From Burkholderia sp. MS389 (GTDB taxonomy: Bacteria; Pseudomonadota; Gammaproteobacteria; Burkholderiales; Burkholderiaceae): a DNA stretch of 64,000 nucleotides. Below the pieces are notes generated by a model that was not told where the DNA came from, searched no databases, and worked only from the letters and a program-made list of their open reading frames with translations. Each line of letters begins with the position of its first letter. Position 1 is the first letter of the stretch. The stretch lies in NCBI RefSeq assembly GCF_016899425.1, contig NZ_CP045995.1:2170001-2234000 (forward strand). Reading direction: 5' to 3'. A program made the position numbers and the translations under genes. Positions 16,722-25,104 of the stretch are shown piece by piece.

Positions 16722-16981
16722 GCGTCTCCCATCGTGCGCTGTTCGGCCAGCACGTCATCGAGGGTGCGCCCATGCCCGCGCTTCACCACGCGCAAGTCAT
16801 AGCCAGCAGCCTCCAGCAGCCGAACGAGCGCAGATACGCTCATGTCGCCTCGCGCGAGTGTCTCCATCCGTGCGAGCGTCGTGCGTGCGACACCGGCGTG
16901 CGCGGCCAGCTCTTTCTGAGAAAGTCCTGCTGAATGGCGGACCGCTCTCAGCATCTCTCCAACATCGGCCAAGGTTGTCAT
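16718..16981 (-). CDS. hipB: HipB-type XRE antitoxin/repressor
   Basis: An 87-residue HTH protein: VGEMLRAVRHSAGLSQKELAAHAGVARTTLARMETLARGDMSVSALVRLLEAAGYDL in outline, a canonical Cro/C1 domain as in HipB. The ATG at 16981 fits the family N-terminus; an in-frame start at 17050 would put 23 extra residues across an operator. A half-operator abuts the ATG and no good SD is seen. It overlaps hipA by 4 bases. HipB binds HipA and represses the operon; here the repressor and its sites look intact although the kinase is damaged. Confidence 0.82.
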   Translation of the reverse strand: MTTLADVGEMLRAVRHSAGLSQKELAAHAGVARTTLARMETLARGDMSVSALVRLLEAAGYDLRVVKRGHGRTLDDVLAEQRTMGDA

Positions 16982-16983
16982 TT

Positions 16984-17116
16984 GTAGCCCCAGGGCGTCA
17001 AAAGTCCTCACATTGACTGATGTTGTAGCCCTTGTGCTACAAATTCGCATGTAAAATTGGTGTCCGCAGGGCTACAAAATTGAACCGACAGGATGATTTT
17101 GTATCCCTGTGGCTAC
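16984..17116. promoter_or_regulatory. four spaced 16-bp operator-like sites upstream of hipB
   Basis: Sites of the form GTxxCC-N4-GGCTAC occur at 16984-16999 (right half degenerate), 17025-17040 (GTAGCCCTTGTGCTAC), 17060-17075 and 17101-17116 (GTATCCCTGTGGCTAC). Start-to-start distances are 41, 35 and 41 bp. E. coli hipBA also has four HipB operators upstream, so cooperative autorepression is likely. Confidence 0.65.
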
Positions 17117-17253
17117 TGTGGCCGTTCTGCGGCGACAGCCATTGGCGGTGGTCCTGTTCCCGGACCGCGCGTACGGACAGGCTCCGTTCATGTCGCGGGC
17201 CTTTTCAGGACGGGGCGCGGTCAGAACTGGTCCCGGGTTTTTCCGGCCGCCCA

Positions 17254-17457
17254 CGCGATGCGCAGCGCCTGCACGACGCGGCCGCGAAGGCCACGATCCT
17301 GCCGTTCATCGACGGCTTGCGGGACGGGTTTCGCACGACGGTCGGCGAGCGCGGACTGAAACTGCCGGTGGCGAGCGTCAGCGTATCGCGCGCCCGCGCG
17401 ATGTACGGTTCGACAGACAAGGTCGTGCTGCTCGGCCACGCGCGCGTGCTGGCCTGA
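17254..17457 (+). pseudogene. fragment of an ABC exporter ATPase gene (Atm1-like)
   Basis: The plus frame reads DAAAKATILPFIDGLRDGFRTTVGERGLKL, the Q-loop-to-signature approach of Atm1/HMT1-type ABC exporters. The signature LSGGERQRIA then appears only if the frame is shifted by one base (GGERQRIA), after which the original frame resumes with RARAM. Walker B, D-loop and H-loop are missing, and the end (TDKVVLLGHARVL) is the usual last strand of the domain. Two small indels plus a deletion mark it as a relic. Everything upstream of 17254 is hipBA control DNA. Confidence 0.65.
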
Positions 17458-17475
17458 TGCCGATGCCTTCGCGGC

Positions 17476-18513
17476 TTACCCGCGCATCGGCGGATTCAAC
17501 CGCGCGAACGCCGCCTGCCGGCGATACGGAAAATACGGATACGGCGCTTCCACCGCGCTCGCCGCATCGAGCTTCGCGACCTGCGCATCGGTCAGCGCCC
17601 AGCCGACCGCCCCGAGGTTCTGCCGCAACTGTTCCTCGTTGCGCGCGCCGACGATCACCGACGACACCGTCGGCCGCTGCAGCAGCCAGTTCAGCGCGAT
17701 CTGCGGCACCGTCTTGCCGGTTTCTTCCGCGATCGCGTCGAGCACATCGACCACGTCGTACAGGCGTTCGTCGTCGACCGGCGGCCCGTAGCTGGCCGTT
17801 TCATGCAGGCGGCTGCCTTCGGGCAGCGGCGCATTGCGCCGGATCTTGCCGGTGAGCCGGCCCCAGCCGAGCGGGCTCCACACCAGCGCGCCGAGGCCCT
17901 GGTCGGCGCCGAGCGGCATCAGGTCCCACTCGTAGTCGCGGCCGACGAGCGAGTAGTACACCTGGTTCGCCACGTAGCGCGTCCAGCCGTGCCGGTCGGC
18001 CTCCGCGAGCGACTTCATGATCTGCCAGCCGGCGAAGTTCGACACGCCGATATAGCGCAGCTTGCCCGCGCGCACGAGATCGTCCAGTGTCGACATCACT
18101 TCCTCGACCGGCGTGCCGGCGTCGAACGCGTGCAGTTGCAGCAGGTCGATGTAGTCGGTGTCGAGGCGGCGCAGCGCGTCGTCGACGGCGCGCACGAGCC
18201 GTGCGCGCGACGTGCCCGCGTCGTTCGGGCCGTCGCCGGTCGGCAGGCCCGTCTTGGTCGAGATCAGCACCTGGTCGCGGCGCCCCTTGAGCGCGGCGCC
18301 GAGGACGCGCTCGGACGCGCCGTCTGAATACACGTCGGCGGTGTCGAACAGGTTGACGCCGGCTTCAATGCAGATGTCGATCAGGCGGCGTGCTTCGTCG
18401 ACCCCGGTATTGCCCCAGGCACTGAACAGCGGGCCGGCGCCGCCGAACGTGCCGGCGCCGAAGCTCAGGACAGGGACCTTGAGGCCGGAGCGGCCGAGCG
18501 TACGATATTCCAT
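17476..18513 (-). CDS. aldo/keto reductase
   Basis: A 345-residue TIM-barrel oxidoreductase. It begins MEYRTLGRSGLKVPVLSFG and has the catalytic tetrad in context: Asp and Tyr in NLFDTADVYSDG, Lys in LISTKTG and His in LLQLHAFD. The NADPH-binding end SVIVGARNEEQL is present. It belongs to the YajO/Tas-like subgroup acting on small aldehydes. Divergent from a LysR gene 126 bp away that is its probable regulator, a pairing common for these enzymes. Confidence 0.9.
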   Translation of the reverse strand: MEYRTLGRSGLKVPVLSFGAGTFGGAGPLFSAWGNTGVDEARRLIDICIEAGVNLFDTADVYSDGASERVLGAALKGRRDQVLISTKTGLPTGDGPNDAGTSRARLVRAVDDALRRLDTDYIDLLQLHAFDAGTPVEEVMSTLDDLVRAGKLRYIGVSNFAGWQIMKSLAEADRHGWTRYVANQVYYSLVGRDYEWDLMPLGADQGLGALVWSPLGWGRLTGKIRRNAPLPEGSRLHETASYGPPVDDERLYDVVDVLDAIAEETGKTVPQIALNWLLQRPTVSSVIVGARNEEQLRQNLGAVGWALTDAQVAKLDAASAVEAPYPYFPYRRQAAFARLNPPMRG

Positions 18514-18639
18514 GAGCGTTTCTCTCGTCGTGTGAGCGCGGCGCGGCCGCGCGTCGATCGTCAGGCGACCAATGTACCGTTTGCGGCTTTCCCGGATAAT
18601 CCAGAAGACGACGAAAATATCCTTCGGAAGGAGCGAACA

Positions 18640-19521
18640 ATGCTGCTCGACAACCTCGCGCTGTTCCTGCGCATCGTGGAGAAGGGCGGGCTGGCCGCGG
18701 CGGGCCGCGAAGTCGGCCTGTCGCCGGCCACGGTGTCCGAGCGGCTGACGGCGCTCGAGCGCCACTACGGCGCGGCGCTGCTCACGCGCACGACGCGCGC
18801 GATCAGCCTGACCGACGAGGGGCGCACGCTGGCGGAGGGTGCGCGACGCCTGCTGGCCGAGGCCGATGAACTCGAAAGCCGTGTGCGGCTGGGCGTGCAG
18901 ACGCTGTCGGGGCCCGTGCGGCTGAGTGCGCCGGCCGATCTCGGGCGCGAGCGCGTCGTGCCGGTCCTCGACGCGTTCCTGGCCGCGCATCCGGGCGTGA
19001 CGGTCGACCTGCATCTCGGCGACGGGTATGTCGACCTCGTCGGGCAGGGGCTCGATTTCGCGATCCGTCGCGGCACGCTGGCAGACAGTTCGTTGCGCAG
19101 CCGTTCGCTCGGCCGTGCGCGGCGTGTGGTGTGCGCGGCGCCCGCGTATCTCGCCGCACGTGGCACGCCGATACACCCGGACGAACTTGCCGCGCACGAC
19201 TGCATCGTGATGCGCTTCGGCCAGGAGCTGTATGCCGAATGGCCGTTCAGTATCGACGGCGCATTGAAGCGCGTGGTGGTGCGCGGCCGGCGCGTCGCCA
19301 ACGACGGGGCGCTCGTGCGCGCGTGGTGCGTCGCGGGGCACGGCGTCGCGCTGAAATCGCTGGTCGACGTCGAACGGGACCTGGCGTCGGGCGCGCTCGT
19401 CGAGGTGCTCGGCGCGTTCTCGCCCGGCGACGTGGATCTGCAGATCGTCTATCCGGGGAGTGCGGCGCAGCCGCGGCGTGTGCGCGCGTTGATCGACAGG
19501 CTGGCGGAGGCGCTCGCGTAA
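18640..19521 (+). CDS. LysR-type transcriptional regulator
   Basis: A 293-residue LTTR with HTH FLRIVEKGGLAAAGREVGLSPATVSERLTALE and the LTTR effector domain (GDGYVDLVGQGLDFAIRRGTL, typical of the DsdC/AaeR-like subgroup that controls reductases). GGAAGGAG lies 7 bases before ATG 18640. Divergent from the aldo/keto reductase, which it likely controls. Confidence 0.88.
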   Translation: MLLDNLALFLRIVEKGGLAAAGREVGLSPATVSERLTALERHYGAALLTRTTRAISLTDEGRTLAEGARRLLAEADELESRVRLGVQTLSGPVRLSAPADLGRERVVPVLDAFLAAHPGVTVDLHLGDGYVDLVGQGLDFAIRRGTLADSSLRSRSLGRARRVVCAAPAYLAARGTPIHPDELAAHDCIVMRFGQELYAEWPFSIDGALKRVVVRGRRVANDGALVRAWCVAGHGVALKSLVDVERDLASGALVEVLGAFSPGDVDLQIVYPGSAAQPRRVRALIDRLAEALA

Positions 19522-19698
19522 CAGCACGTTGCCCGCGCGGCCGGCGAGACGATGCGACGGCGATCTCGCCGCGATCGCATCGAATGCGCGACGGTGCGTG
19601 CGGGCGCGCGGCATCGCAGGCTGAAACCGCTGTTCAAGCCCATTGCCCACATTTCGTCATTTAGCTAATATTCAAAACGTCAAACGAAGCCGAACCCC

Positions 19699-19998
19699 AT
19701 GGACGACGTGATCCGCATCAGCGCCTTGGCCAACGAAAGCCGTCTCGCCGTGCTGCGCTGGCTCAAGCAGCCGCGCAAGCATTTCCCGCCGCAGCCGCAC
19801 GGCGACTTCGACGAACTCGGCGTGTGCTGCACGTACATCACCGAGAAGCTCGGCATCGCGCCGGCCACGACGACGCGGCACATGCGCATCCTCGCGGACG
19901 CCGGGCTCGTGCAGGCGACCCGCGTCGGCAAGTTCACGTACTACAAGCGGATCGACGGCGCGCTGCAGCAGCTCGGCCGCGATCTCTCGCAACTCTGA
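19699..19998 (+). CDS. ArsR-family winged-helix regulator
   Basis: A 99-residue winged helix: ISALANESRLAVLRWLKQP, an insertion around FPPQPHGDFDELGVCCTYITEKLG, then APATTTRHMRILADAGLV and the wing RVGKFTYYKR. The CC pair at about residues 48-49 could bind a metal or sense redox. It is followed at 20 bp by a PLP-dependent decarboxylase on the same strand, with which it is probably co-transcribed. Confidence 0.85.
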   Translation: MDDVIRISALANESRLAVLRWLKQPRKHFPPQPHGDFDELGVCCTYITEKLGIAPATTTRHMRILADAGLVQATRVGKFTYYKRIDGALQQLGRDLSQL

Positions 19999-20018
19999 CC
20001 CTGACCGAGGCAACCGAC

Positions 20019-21371
20019 ATGGACGAACTCGCCCTGCTGGCCGACGCCGATCGGCGCGCGCACGCGTATCTGGCTGCAACGAACGAACGGCGCGCGTTTC
20101 CCGATGCGGCCGCGCTGGCCGGCCTCGCGGCGTTCGACGAAGCGCTGCCCGATACGGGACGCCCGGCCGACGACGTGCTGCGCCTGCTCGACGAGCACGG
20201 CACGCCCGCAACGGTCGCATCGAACGGCCCGAACTATTTCGGCTTCGTGATCGGCGCGACGCTGCCGGCCGCGGCGGCGGCCGAGCGGCTGATGCTCGCG
20301 TGGGACCAATGCGCGTCGTCGTACGCGAATTCGCCGGTGGCCGCAACGCTCGAGCGCCAGGCCGCGCGCTGGGTCGTCGAGGCGCTCGGATTGCCCGAAG
20401 GCAGCGCGGTCGGTTTCGGCACGAGCGCGACGGCCTGCACGCTCGTCGCGCTGGTGGCCGCGCGGCGCGCGCTGCTCGCGCGCAAGGGCTGGGAGATCGA
20501 CGAGGACGGCCTGATCGGCGCGCCCGAGGTGAAAGTCGTGATCTCCGCGCTCGCGCACATCACGGTGAAGAAGGCGCTGCGCGTGCTCGGCTTCGGAATG
20601 AAGCGCATCGTCGTCGCGCCGGTCGATGCGCACGGCCGGATCGACCCGGCGCAGTTGCCGCCGCTCGACGACATGACGATCTTCTGCGTGCAGGCCGGCG
20701 AAGTGAACACCGGCGAATTCGATCCGTTCGCGGCATTGATTCCGCCCGCGAAGGCGGCCGGCGCGTGGGTGCACGTGGACGGTGCGTTCGGCCTGTGGGC
20801 GCGGGCGTCGTCGAAGCGCGCGCTGACGGACGGCGTCGACGGCGCGGACAGCTGGACGACCGACGGTCACAAATGGCTCAACACGCCGTACGACGGCGCG
20901 ATGGTGATCTGCCGCGACGCGGCCGCGCTCGCCACCGCGATGAACAGCGACGCCGTATATCTGAGCGGCGCGCAGGATGCGCAGAAGAACCTGAACCTCG
21001 AATTCTCGCGACGCGCGCGCGGCATTCCCGTGTGGGCCGCGCTGCGTTCGCTCGGCCGTGCCGGCGTCGCGACGATGGTCGAGCGGCATTGCGCGCAGGC
21101 GGCGCGGGTCGCGGACGGCCTGCGGGCGGCCGGCTACGACGTGCTGAACCGCGTCGTGCTGAACCAGGTGCTCGTGCGCGCCGGCACCGACGAGGAAACG
21201 GCGGCGATCCTCGAAGCCGCGCAGGCGTCGGGCGACGTGTGGTTCGGCGCGACCGTGTGGCAGGGGCGGCCGGCGTTCCGGATCAGCGTGTCGTCGTGGC
21301 GCACCGAGGATGCGCACATCGATCGCCTCGTCGCATTGCTGACGAAGCTGCGCGGCGTGCACGTGGGGTGA
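20019..21371 (+). CDS. PLP-dependent decarboxylase (aromatic-L-amino-acid/glutamate decarboxylase class)
   Basis: A 450-residue fold-type I enzyme. Key features: the substrate-side GPNYFGFVIGA, the PLP-stacking region VGFGTSATACTLVALVAAR, VHVDGAFG (Asp binding the pyridine N) and TTDGHKWLN with Lys285 as the Schiff-base residue. The substrate cannot be assigned. ATG 20019 gives the normal length; no strong SD is visible, so coupling to the regulator gene 20 bp upstream is likely. Confidence 0.87.
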   Translation: MDELALLADADRRAHAYLAATNERRAFPDAAALAGLAAFDEALPDTGRPADDVLRLLDEHGTPATVASNGPNYFGFVIGATLPAAAAAERLMLAWDQCASSYANSPVAATLERQAARWVVEALGLPEGSAVGFGTSATACTLVALVAARRALLARKGWEIDEDGLIGAPEVKVVISALAHITVKKALRVLGFGMKRIVVAPVDAHGRIDPAQLPPLDDMTIFCVQAGEVNTGEFDPFAALIPPAKAAGAWVHVDGAFGLWARASSKRALTDGVDGADSWTTDGHKWLNTPYDGAMVICRDAAALATAMNSDAVYLSGAQDAQKNLNLEFSRRARGIPVWAALRSLGRAGVATMVERHCAQAARVADGLRAAGYDVLNRVVLNQVLVRAGTDEETAAILEAAQASGDVWFGATVWQGRPAFRISVSSWRTEDAHIDRLVALLTKLRGVHVG

Positions 21372-21554
21372 GCGTCACGCGTCGTTTGCCGCCTGAATGG
21401 TTGCGCGTGCAACGTTCTGGCATTCGATGCAATGTAGCGCAGCCGGTGGGGTTCGCGGCACGTCTGCAAGCGTGAAAATATCGGACAATAGCCATTCCGC
21501 GCGGGCCGCGCCGGCACCGCGTCCAACCGAAGCATTCACGCTTGCGAGCTCCCC

Positions 21555-22022
21555 ATGTCGACTCCCTGTCCCCGGGAATTGCTGAAGGCCGCCGATATCG
21601 CGAAGATGGAACCCACGCGCGCGGTGCATTCGCTCAATCCCAATGCCGTGCGTCTCAAGCGGCAACTCAGCGACCTGACCGGCCTGACGCAATTCGGCGT
21701 TCACCTGCTCACGCTGATGCCCGGTCACGAATCGGCCGAATATCACCGTCACCTGTACGAAGAAGAATTCGTGTACGTGCTGTCCGGCGCGGGCTCGGTG
21801 ACGATCGGCGAGCGCACGAATGAAATCGGGCCCGGCGATTTCATCGGCTTTCCGCGCGGCGGCGAAGCGCATACGGTGCAGAACACCGGCGAGGCGCCGC
21901 TCGAATTGCTCGTCGGCGGGCAGCGGCTCGAACACGACGTGTGCGAATACCCGCGAATCGGCAAGCGGCTTTATATCGCGGGCGAGCTCGAGGAGTATGT
22001 CGAGCTGCCGAAACGGCCATGA
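21555..22022 (+). CDS. cupin-domain protein
   Basis: A 155-residue single-domain cupin. Cupin motif 1 is GHESAEYHRHLYEEEFVYVLSG (two His and a Glu for metal) and motif 2 is PGDFIGFPRGGEAHTVQNTG (third His). Such proteins bind Fe or Mn and may be dioxygenases, isomerases or sensors. It is separated from the decarboxylase by 183 bp. No substrate can be inferred. Confidence 0.82.
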   Translation: MSTPCPRELLKAADIAKMEPTRAVHSLNPNAVRLKRQLSDLTGLTQFGVHLLTLMPGHESAEYHRHLYEEEFVYVLSGAGSVTIGERTNEIGPGDFIGFPRGGEAHTVQNTGEAPLELLVGGQRLEHDVCEYPRIGKRLYIAGELEEYVELPKRP

Positions 22023-22137
22023 CGGTCGATTGCACGTCATTACCGGAGCAGGCCGTTCGGCCAATGAGGATGAATTCGCTTCCCCGCGGCCCCGTCGCGC
22101 TTATGATGCGGGAACGCCACTGACAGGGTCCCACGCC

Positions 22138-22971
22138 ATGGACGCGCCGCTGCCGCCGATCTCTGCCCCGATTGCCGAAACCGACACCGAAACCGCTCCA
22201 GAAGCCGAAGCCGCCGGCGAGCCGCGCGCGTCGCGCGTGCACCGGCCGGTCGCGCTCGTCACCGGCTCGACGTCGGGGATCGGGGCGGCCGTCGCGCGTC
22301 GGCTGGCGGCCGACGGCTACGCGGTGATCCTGCATTCGCGCAGCTCGGCCGACGCCGGCCGCGCGATGGCGCGCGAACTCGGCGGCGCGTACGTGCAAGC
22401 CGATCTCGCCGACGATGCCGAACGCGTGCGGCTGATCCGCGACGCGCTCGCGGTGCACGGCCGGCTCGACGTGCTCGTGAACAATGCGGGCGTCAGCCGC
22501 GTGATTCCGCATGACGACCTCTCAGCGGCCACGCCCGACGTGTGGCGCGAGATGCATGAAATCAACGTGATCGCGCCGTTCCGGCTGGTCGCCGAAGCGG
22601 AAGCCGCGCTGCGCGAGTCGGCGTCGCGCGGGCGGGCCGGGTGCGTCGTGAACGTCAGCTCGCATGCGGGCATGCGGCCGAAGGGCGCGTCGATTCCGTA
22701 TGCGGCCGCGAAGGCCGCACTCAATCACACGACGCGGCTGCTCGCGCGCACGCTGGCTCCCGCGATTCGCGTCAATGCGGTCGCGCCGGGGCTCGTCGAT
22801 ACGCCGCTGACCGCCGACTGGACGGAAGCGCAGCAGCTCTGGCGCGAACGCGCGCCGATGCGCCGCGCGGCGACGCCGGACGATATCGCGCAGACGGTCG
22901 CGATGCTCGTCGCGTCCGATTACGTGACGGGCGAGATCGTGATGCTCGACGGCGGCTTGAATCTGACGTGA
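22138..22971 (+). CDS. short-chain dehydrogenase/reductase
   Basis: A 277-residue SDR with an unusual 35-residue Ala/Glu/Pro-rich N-terminal extension before the cofactor site. Motifs: TGSTSGIG (NAD(P) binding), NNAG, catalytic Ser in NVSSHAG and Tyr-x3-Lys in YAAAKAAL, and the C-terminal VTGEIVMLDGGL typical of FabG-like reductases. The extension may be real (the ATG at 22138 is the first after the cupin gene) or the true start may be a later codon near 22240. Follows the cupin gene by 115 bp. Confidence 0.87.
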   Translation: MDAPLPPISAPIAETDTETAPEAEAAGEPRASRVHRPVALVTGSTSGIGAAVARRLAADGYAVILHSRSSADAGRAMARELGGAYVQADLADDAERVRLIRDALAVHGRLDVLVNNAGVSRVIPHDDLSAATPDVWREMHEINVIAPFRLVAEAEAALRESASRGRAGCVVNVSSHAGMRPKGASIPYAAAKAALNHTTRLLARTLAPAIRVNAVAPGLVDTPLTADWTEAQQLWRERAPMRRAATPDDIAQTVAMLVASDYVTGEIVMLDGGLNLT

Positions 22972-23034
22972 TGCACTGAGGCGGTGGACACGTATGGCGT
23001 GCGTGGCAGCCGGGTCATTCGAAGGCGCTTGCGA

Positions 23035-23814
23035 TCAGCCGAGGTTCGACCGCAGCCGCGCGAGCGCCTGATCGTGCGTGCGCTCGAACTTGAGCGGCGT
23101 GACCGAGATATACCCTTCGCCGAGCGCAACCGTTTCCGAATCCGCATCGTCGTCGCGCGGTGCGCGCGCGAGCTTCAGCCAGTGATAGTCGATCTCGCGC
23201 GGATCGCGTCCCGACACGATCTCTACACCCTGCAGCGTGCCGGCGCCCTGGTTCGTCACCTTCAGGCCACGCACGTCGTCGGCTGGCCGCGGCGGGAAAT
23301 TCACGTTGAGGCACGCGTCGCTGTCCCAGCCGGCGGCGACGAGCCGGCGGATGACGTCCGGCGCATGCGCGAGCGCGGTGCCCCACGGCACCGCGTTGCG
23401 GTCGGTGAAGGCCTGGCTCAGCGCGATGGCCGGTACGCCGACCAGCATGCTCGTCATCGCCGCGCCGACCGTGCCGGAAAACACCGTTTCGGTGCCGAGG
23501 TTCGCGCCGCGATTCACGCCGGACAGTACGACGTCGGGCCGCGCGCCCTTCATCAGGTGGCTGACCGCGATCGCGACGCAATCGCCGGGCGTGCCGCGCA
23601 CCGCGAAGCGCCGCTCGCCCTTGCGATGCACGCGCAGGGGTTCATGCAGGCTCAGCGAATGCGATGTGCCGCTCTGGTCCTCGGCTGGAGCCACGATCCA
23701 CACTTCGCGCGCGAGTTGCGTGGCGACCTGTTCGAGTATGTCGAGGCCGGGAGCGTCGAATCCGTCGTCGTTGGTGAGCAGGACACGGTCGAACAGCGGG
23801 CGGGTTGCTTGCAT
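23035..23814 (-). CDS. surE: SurE 5'/3'-nucleotidase
   Basis: 259 residues. LLTNDDGFDAPGL holds the metal-binding Asp-Asp, and APAEDQSGTSHSLS, GTPGDCVA and VLSGVNRGANLGTETVFSGTVGAA follow in the family order. SurE removes phosphate from nucleoside 5'- or 3'-monophosphates during stress. The usual surE neighbours (pcm, nlpD, rpoS) are absent, so this is probably a second, accessory copy; its sequence has the length typical of those. ATG 23814 has GAGG about 8 bases upstream. Confidence 0.93.
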   Translation of the reverse strand: MQATRPLFDRVLLTNDDGFDAPGLDILEQVATQLAREVWIVAPAEDQSGTSHSLSLHEPLRVHRKGERRFAVRGTPGDCVAIAVSHLMKGARPDVVLSGVNRGANLGTETVFSGTVGAAMTSMLVGVPAIALSQAFTDRNAVPWGTALAHAPDVIRRLVAAGWDSDACLNVNFPPRPADDVRGLKVTNQGAGTLQGVEIVSGRDPREIDYHWLKLARAPRDDDADSETVALGEGYISVTPLKFERTHDQALARLRSNLG

Positions 23815-23941
23815 CGGGGCGATCCTCGTGAAGGGCAATGGCAGCGGAGGTGCGGTGTGGCGCAATCCACAAGGCTAGCATTCCGGCGCGAGGATCGTCG
23901 TGTCGTGGAAGGTGCGTGCCGGTGCGGCAGTCCGGACCCGC

Positions 23942-24250
23942 TCAGCCGAGCAGGTAGCGCAGCAGGCCGGCCGACGCGACGCCGACGATGACCGTCGGCA
24001 GGATCGACAGGCGTGTCGCCGCGACGAGCGTGATCGCGAGCGCGAGCAGGTCGGCCGGGCGCGTCGACACGAACGCCGGCGCGATCACCGAGATCAGCAC
24101 GCAGCCGGGCACGTTTTCCATCACCGACGCCATCCGCGGGCTCAGCGTGCGGTTGCGCAGCAGCACGTAGCCGAGAATGCGCGACAGGTAGGTGGTCGAC
24201 GCCATCAGCACGATCGTCGCGACGGTGCCGAAATCCGGAAGCTCAGGCAT
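23942..24250 (-). CDS. azlD: AzlD small subunit of branched-chain amino acid exporter
   Basis: A 102-residue protein with three to four membrane segments (TIVLMASTTYLSRILGYVLL, then VLISVIAPAFV and LALAITLVAATRL). AzlD pairs with AzlC to export branched-chain amino acids and some analogues. Its start overlaps the azlC stop by 8 bases, so the two are translationally coupled. Confidence 0.85.
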   Translation of the reverse strand: MPELPDFGTVATIVLMASTTYLSRILGYVLLRNRTLSPRMASVMENVPGCVLISVIAPAFVSTRPADLLALAITLVAATRLSILPTVIVGVASAGLLRYLLG

Positions 24251-24977
24251 CGCGAGGCTCCCACAGCAGCGCGGCGATCAGCCCCGCGCAGGCGCCGGCC
24301 GCGACATACCACGCACCGGGCAGCGCGAGATGGGTGGCCGCCGCGACGACGAGGCTCACGAACCACGGGCGGCTCGCACGCACGCCTTTCCACATCCCGC
24401 GCAGCAGCACCAGAAACACGGCCGTGAACGCCATGTCGAAGCCGTACTGTTCGACGTCGCCGATCGTCGGACCGACCGCCGCGCCGAGCGTCGTCATCGA
24501 GATCCACGTCAGGTAGAGTCCCACGCAGATGCCCGCGTAATAGGGCACGCTGATATGCGTGGCCGAGCGCTCGCGCGCGTCGGCGAGCGACATCGCCCAG
24601 CTCTCGTCGCACATGAAGAACAGCGCGACGAACGCGCGGCGGCGCGGCAGGCGGCGGAGGTAGGGCGCGAATGCGGCGCCCATCAGGATGTGGCGCGAAT
24701 TCACGAGGAACGACATCGCGACGATCAGCGCGATGTGCGGCGGCGAGGTCCACAGATGGATCGCCGCGAATTCGGAGCCGCCGCCGAAGTTCAGGCCCGT
24801 CATCATCGGCACCTCGAACAGGCTCAGCCCTTTTTGCGCAGCCTGCGCGCCGAGCACCAGCGCGAACGGCACGAAACCCAGCATGACGGGCAGCGCCGCG
24901 CGCAAACCGCGACCCATCTCGGCGACATAGGCGGGCCTGTCGCGAAGCCCGGACGACGTTGAAACGCTACTGCTCAT
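24243..24977 (-). CDS. azlC: AzlC large subunit of branched-chain amino acid exporter
   Basis: A 244-residue inner-membrane protein with the AzlC/YgaZ signature LRAALPVMLGFVPFALVLGAQA and SFLVNSRHILMGAAFAPYL. AAGGAGGAG precedes the ATG. Just outside the SD the leader has an uninterrupted run of ten C on the coding strand (plus-strand G at 24990-24999), which is unusual. Divergent from an Lrp-type gene, as azlCD genes are divergent from or follow azlB-like regulators in other bacteria. Confidence 0.88.
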   Translation of the reverse strand: MSSSVSTSSGLRDRPAYVAEMGRGLRAALPVMLGFVPFALVLGAQAAQKGLSLFEVPMMTGLNFGGGSEFAAIHLWTSPPHIALIVAMSFLVNSRHILMGAAFAPYLRRLPRRRAFVALFFMCDESWAMSLADARERSATHISVPYYAGICVGLYLTWISMTTLGAAVGPTIGDVEQYGFDMAFTAVFLVLLRGMWKGVRASRPWFVSLVVAAATHLALPGAWYVAAGACAGLIAALLWEPRDA

Positions 24978-25055
24978 TACTCCTCCTTCGGGGGGGGGGA
25001 TTGTCTGCTTTTTTGACTCGAATCGGGTTGCGTTGTCGCCAGATTTTTCTCAGAA

Positions 25056-25104
25056 TTTGGCATTGAACGTGTGATATGACAATTTTTTGGAATCGGATGC
25101 CAAA
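25056..25104. promoter_or_regulatory. TTTGGCAT...ATGCCAAA inverted repeat at the lrp start
   Basis: Arms at 25056-25063 and 25097-25104 are perfectly complementary; their centres are 41 bp apart and the second runs into the ATG of the Lrp gene. Spacing of four helical turns suits an octameric Lrp-type protein wrapping the azl-lrp intergenic region. Confidence 0.45.

Noticed and set aside
16982..17050. A 23-residue N-terminal extension of hipB starting at 17050
   Set aside because: It would cover an operator and adds residues unlike any XRE antitoxin. No SD supports it.
17476..19650. A single 724-residue minus-strand gene including the aldo/keto reductase
   Set aside because: The first 380 residues are the complement of a LysR gene with a clear HTH and SD. 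The reductase begins at 18513.
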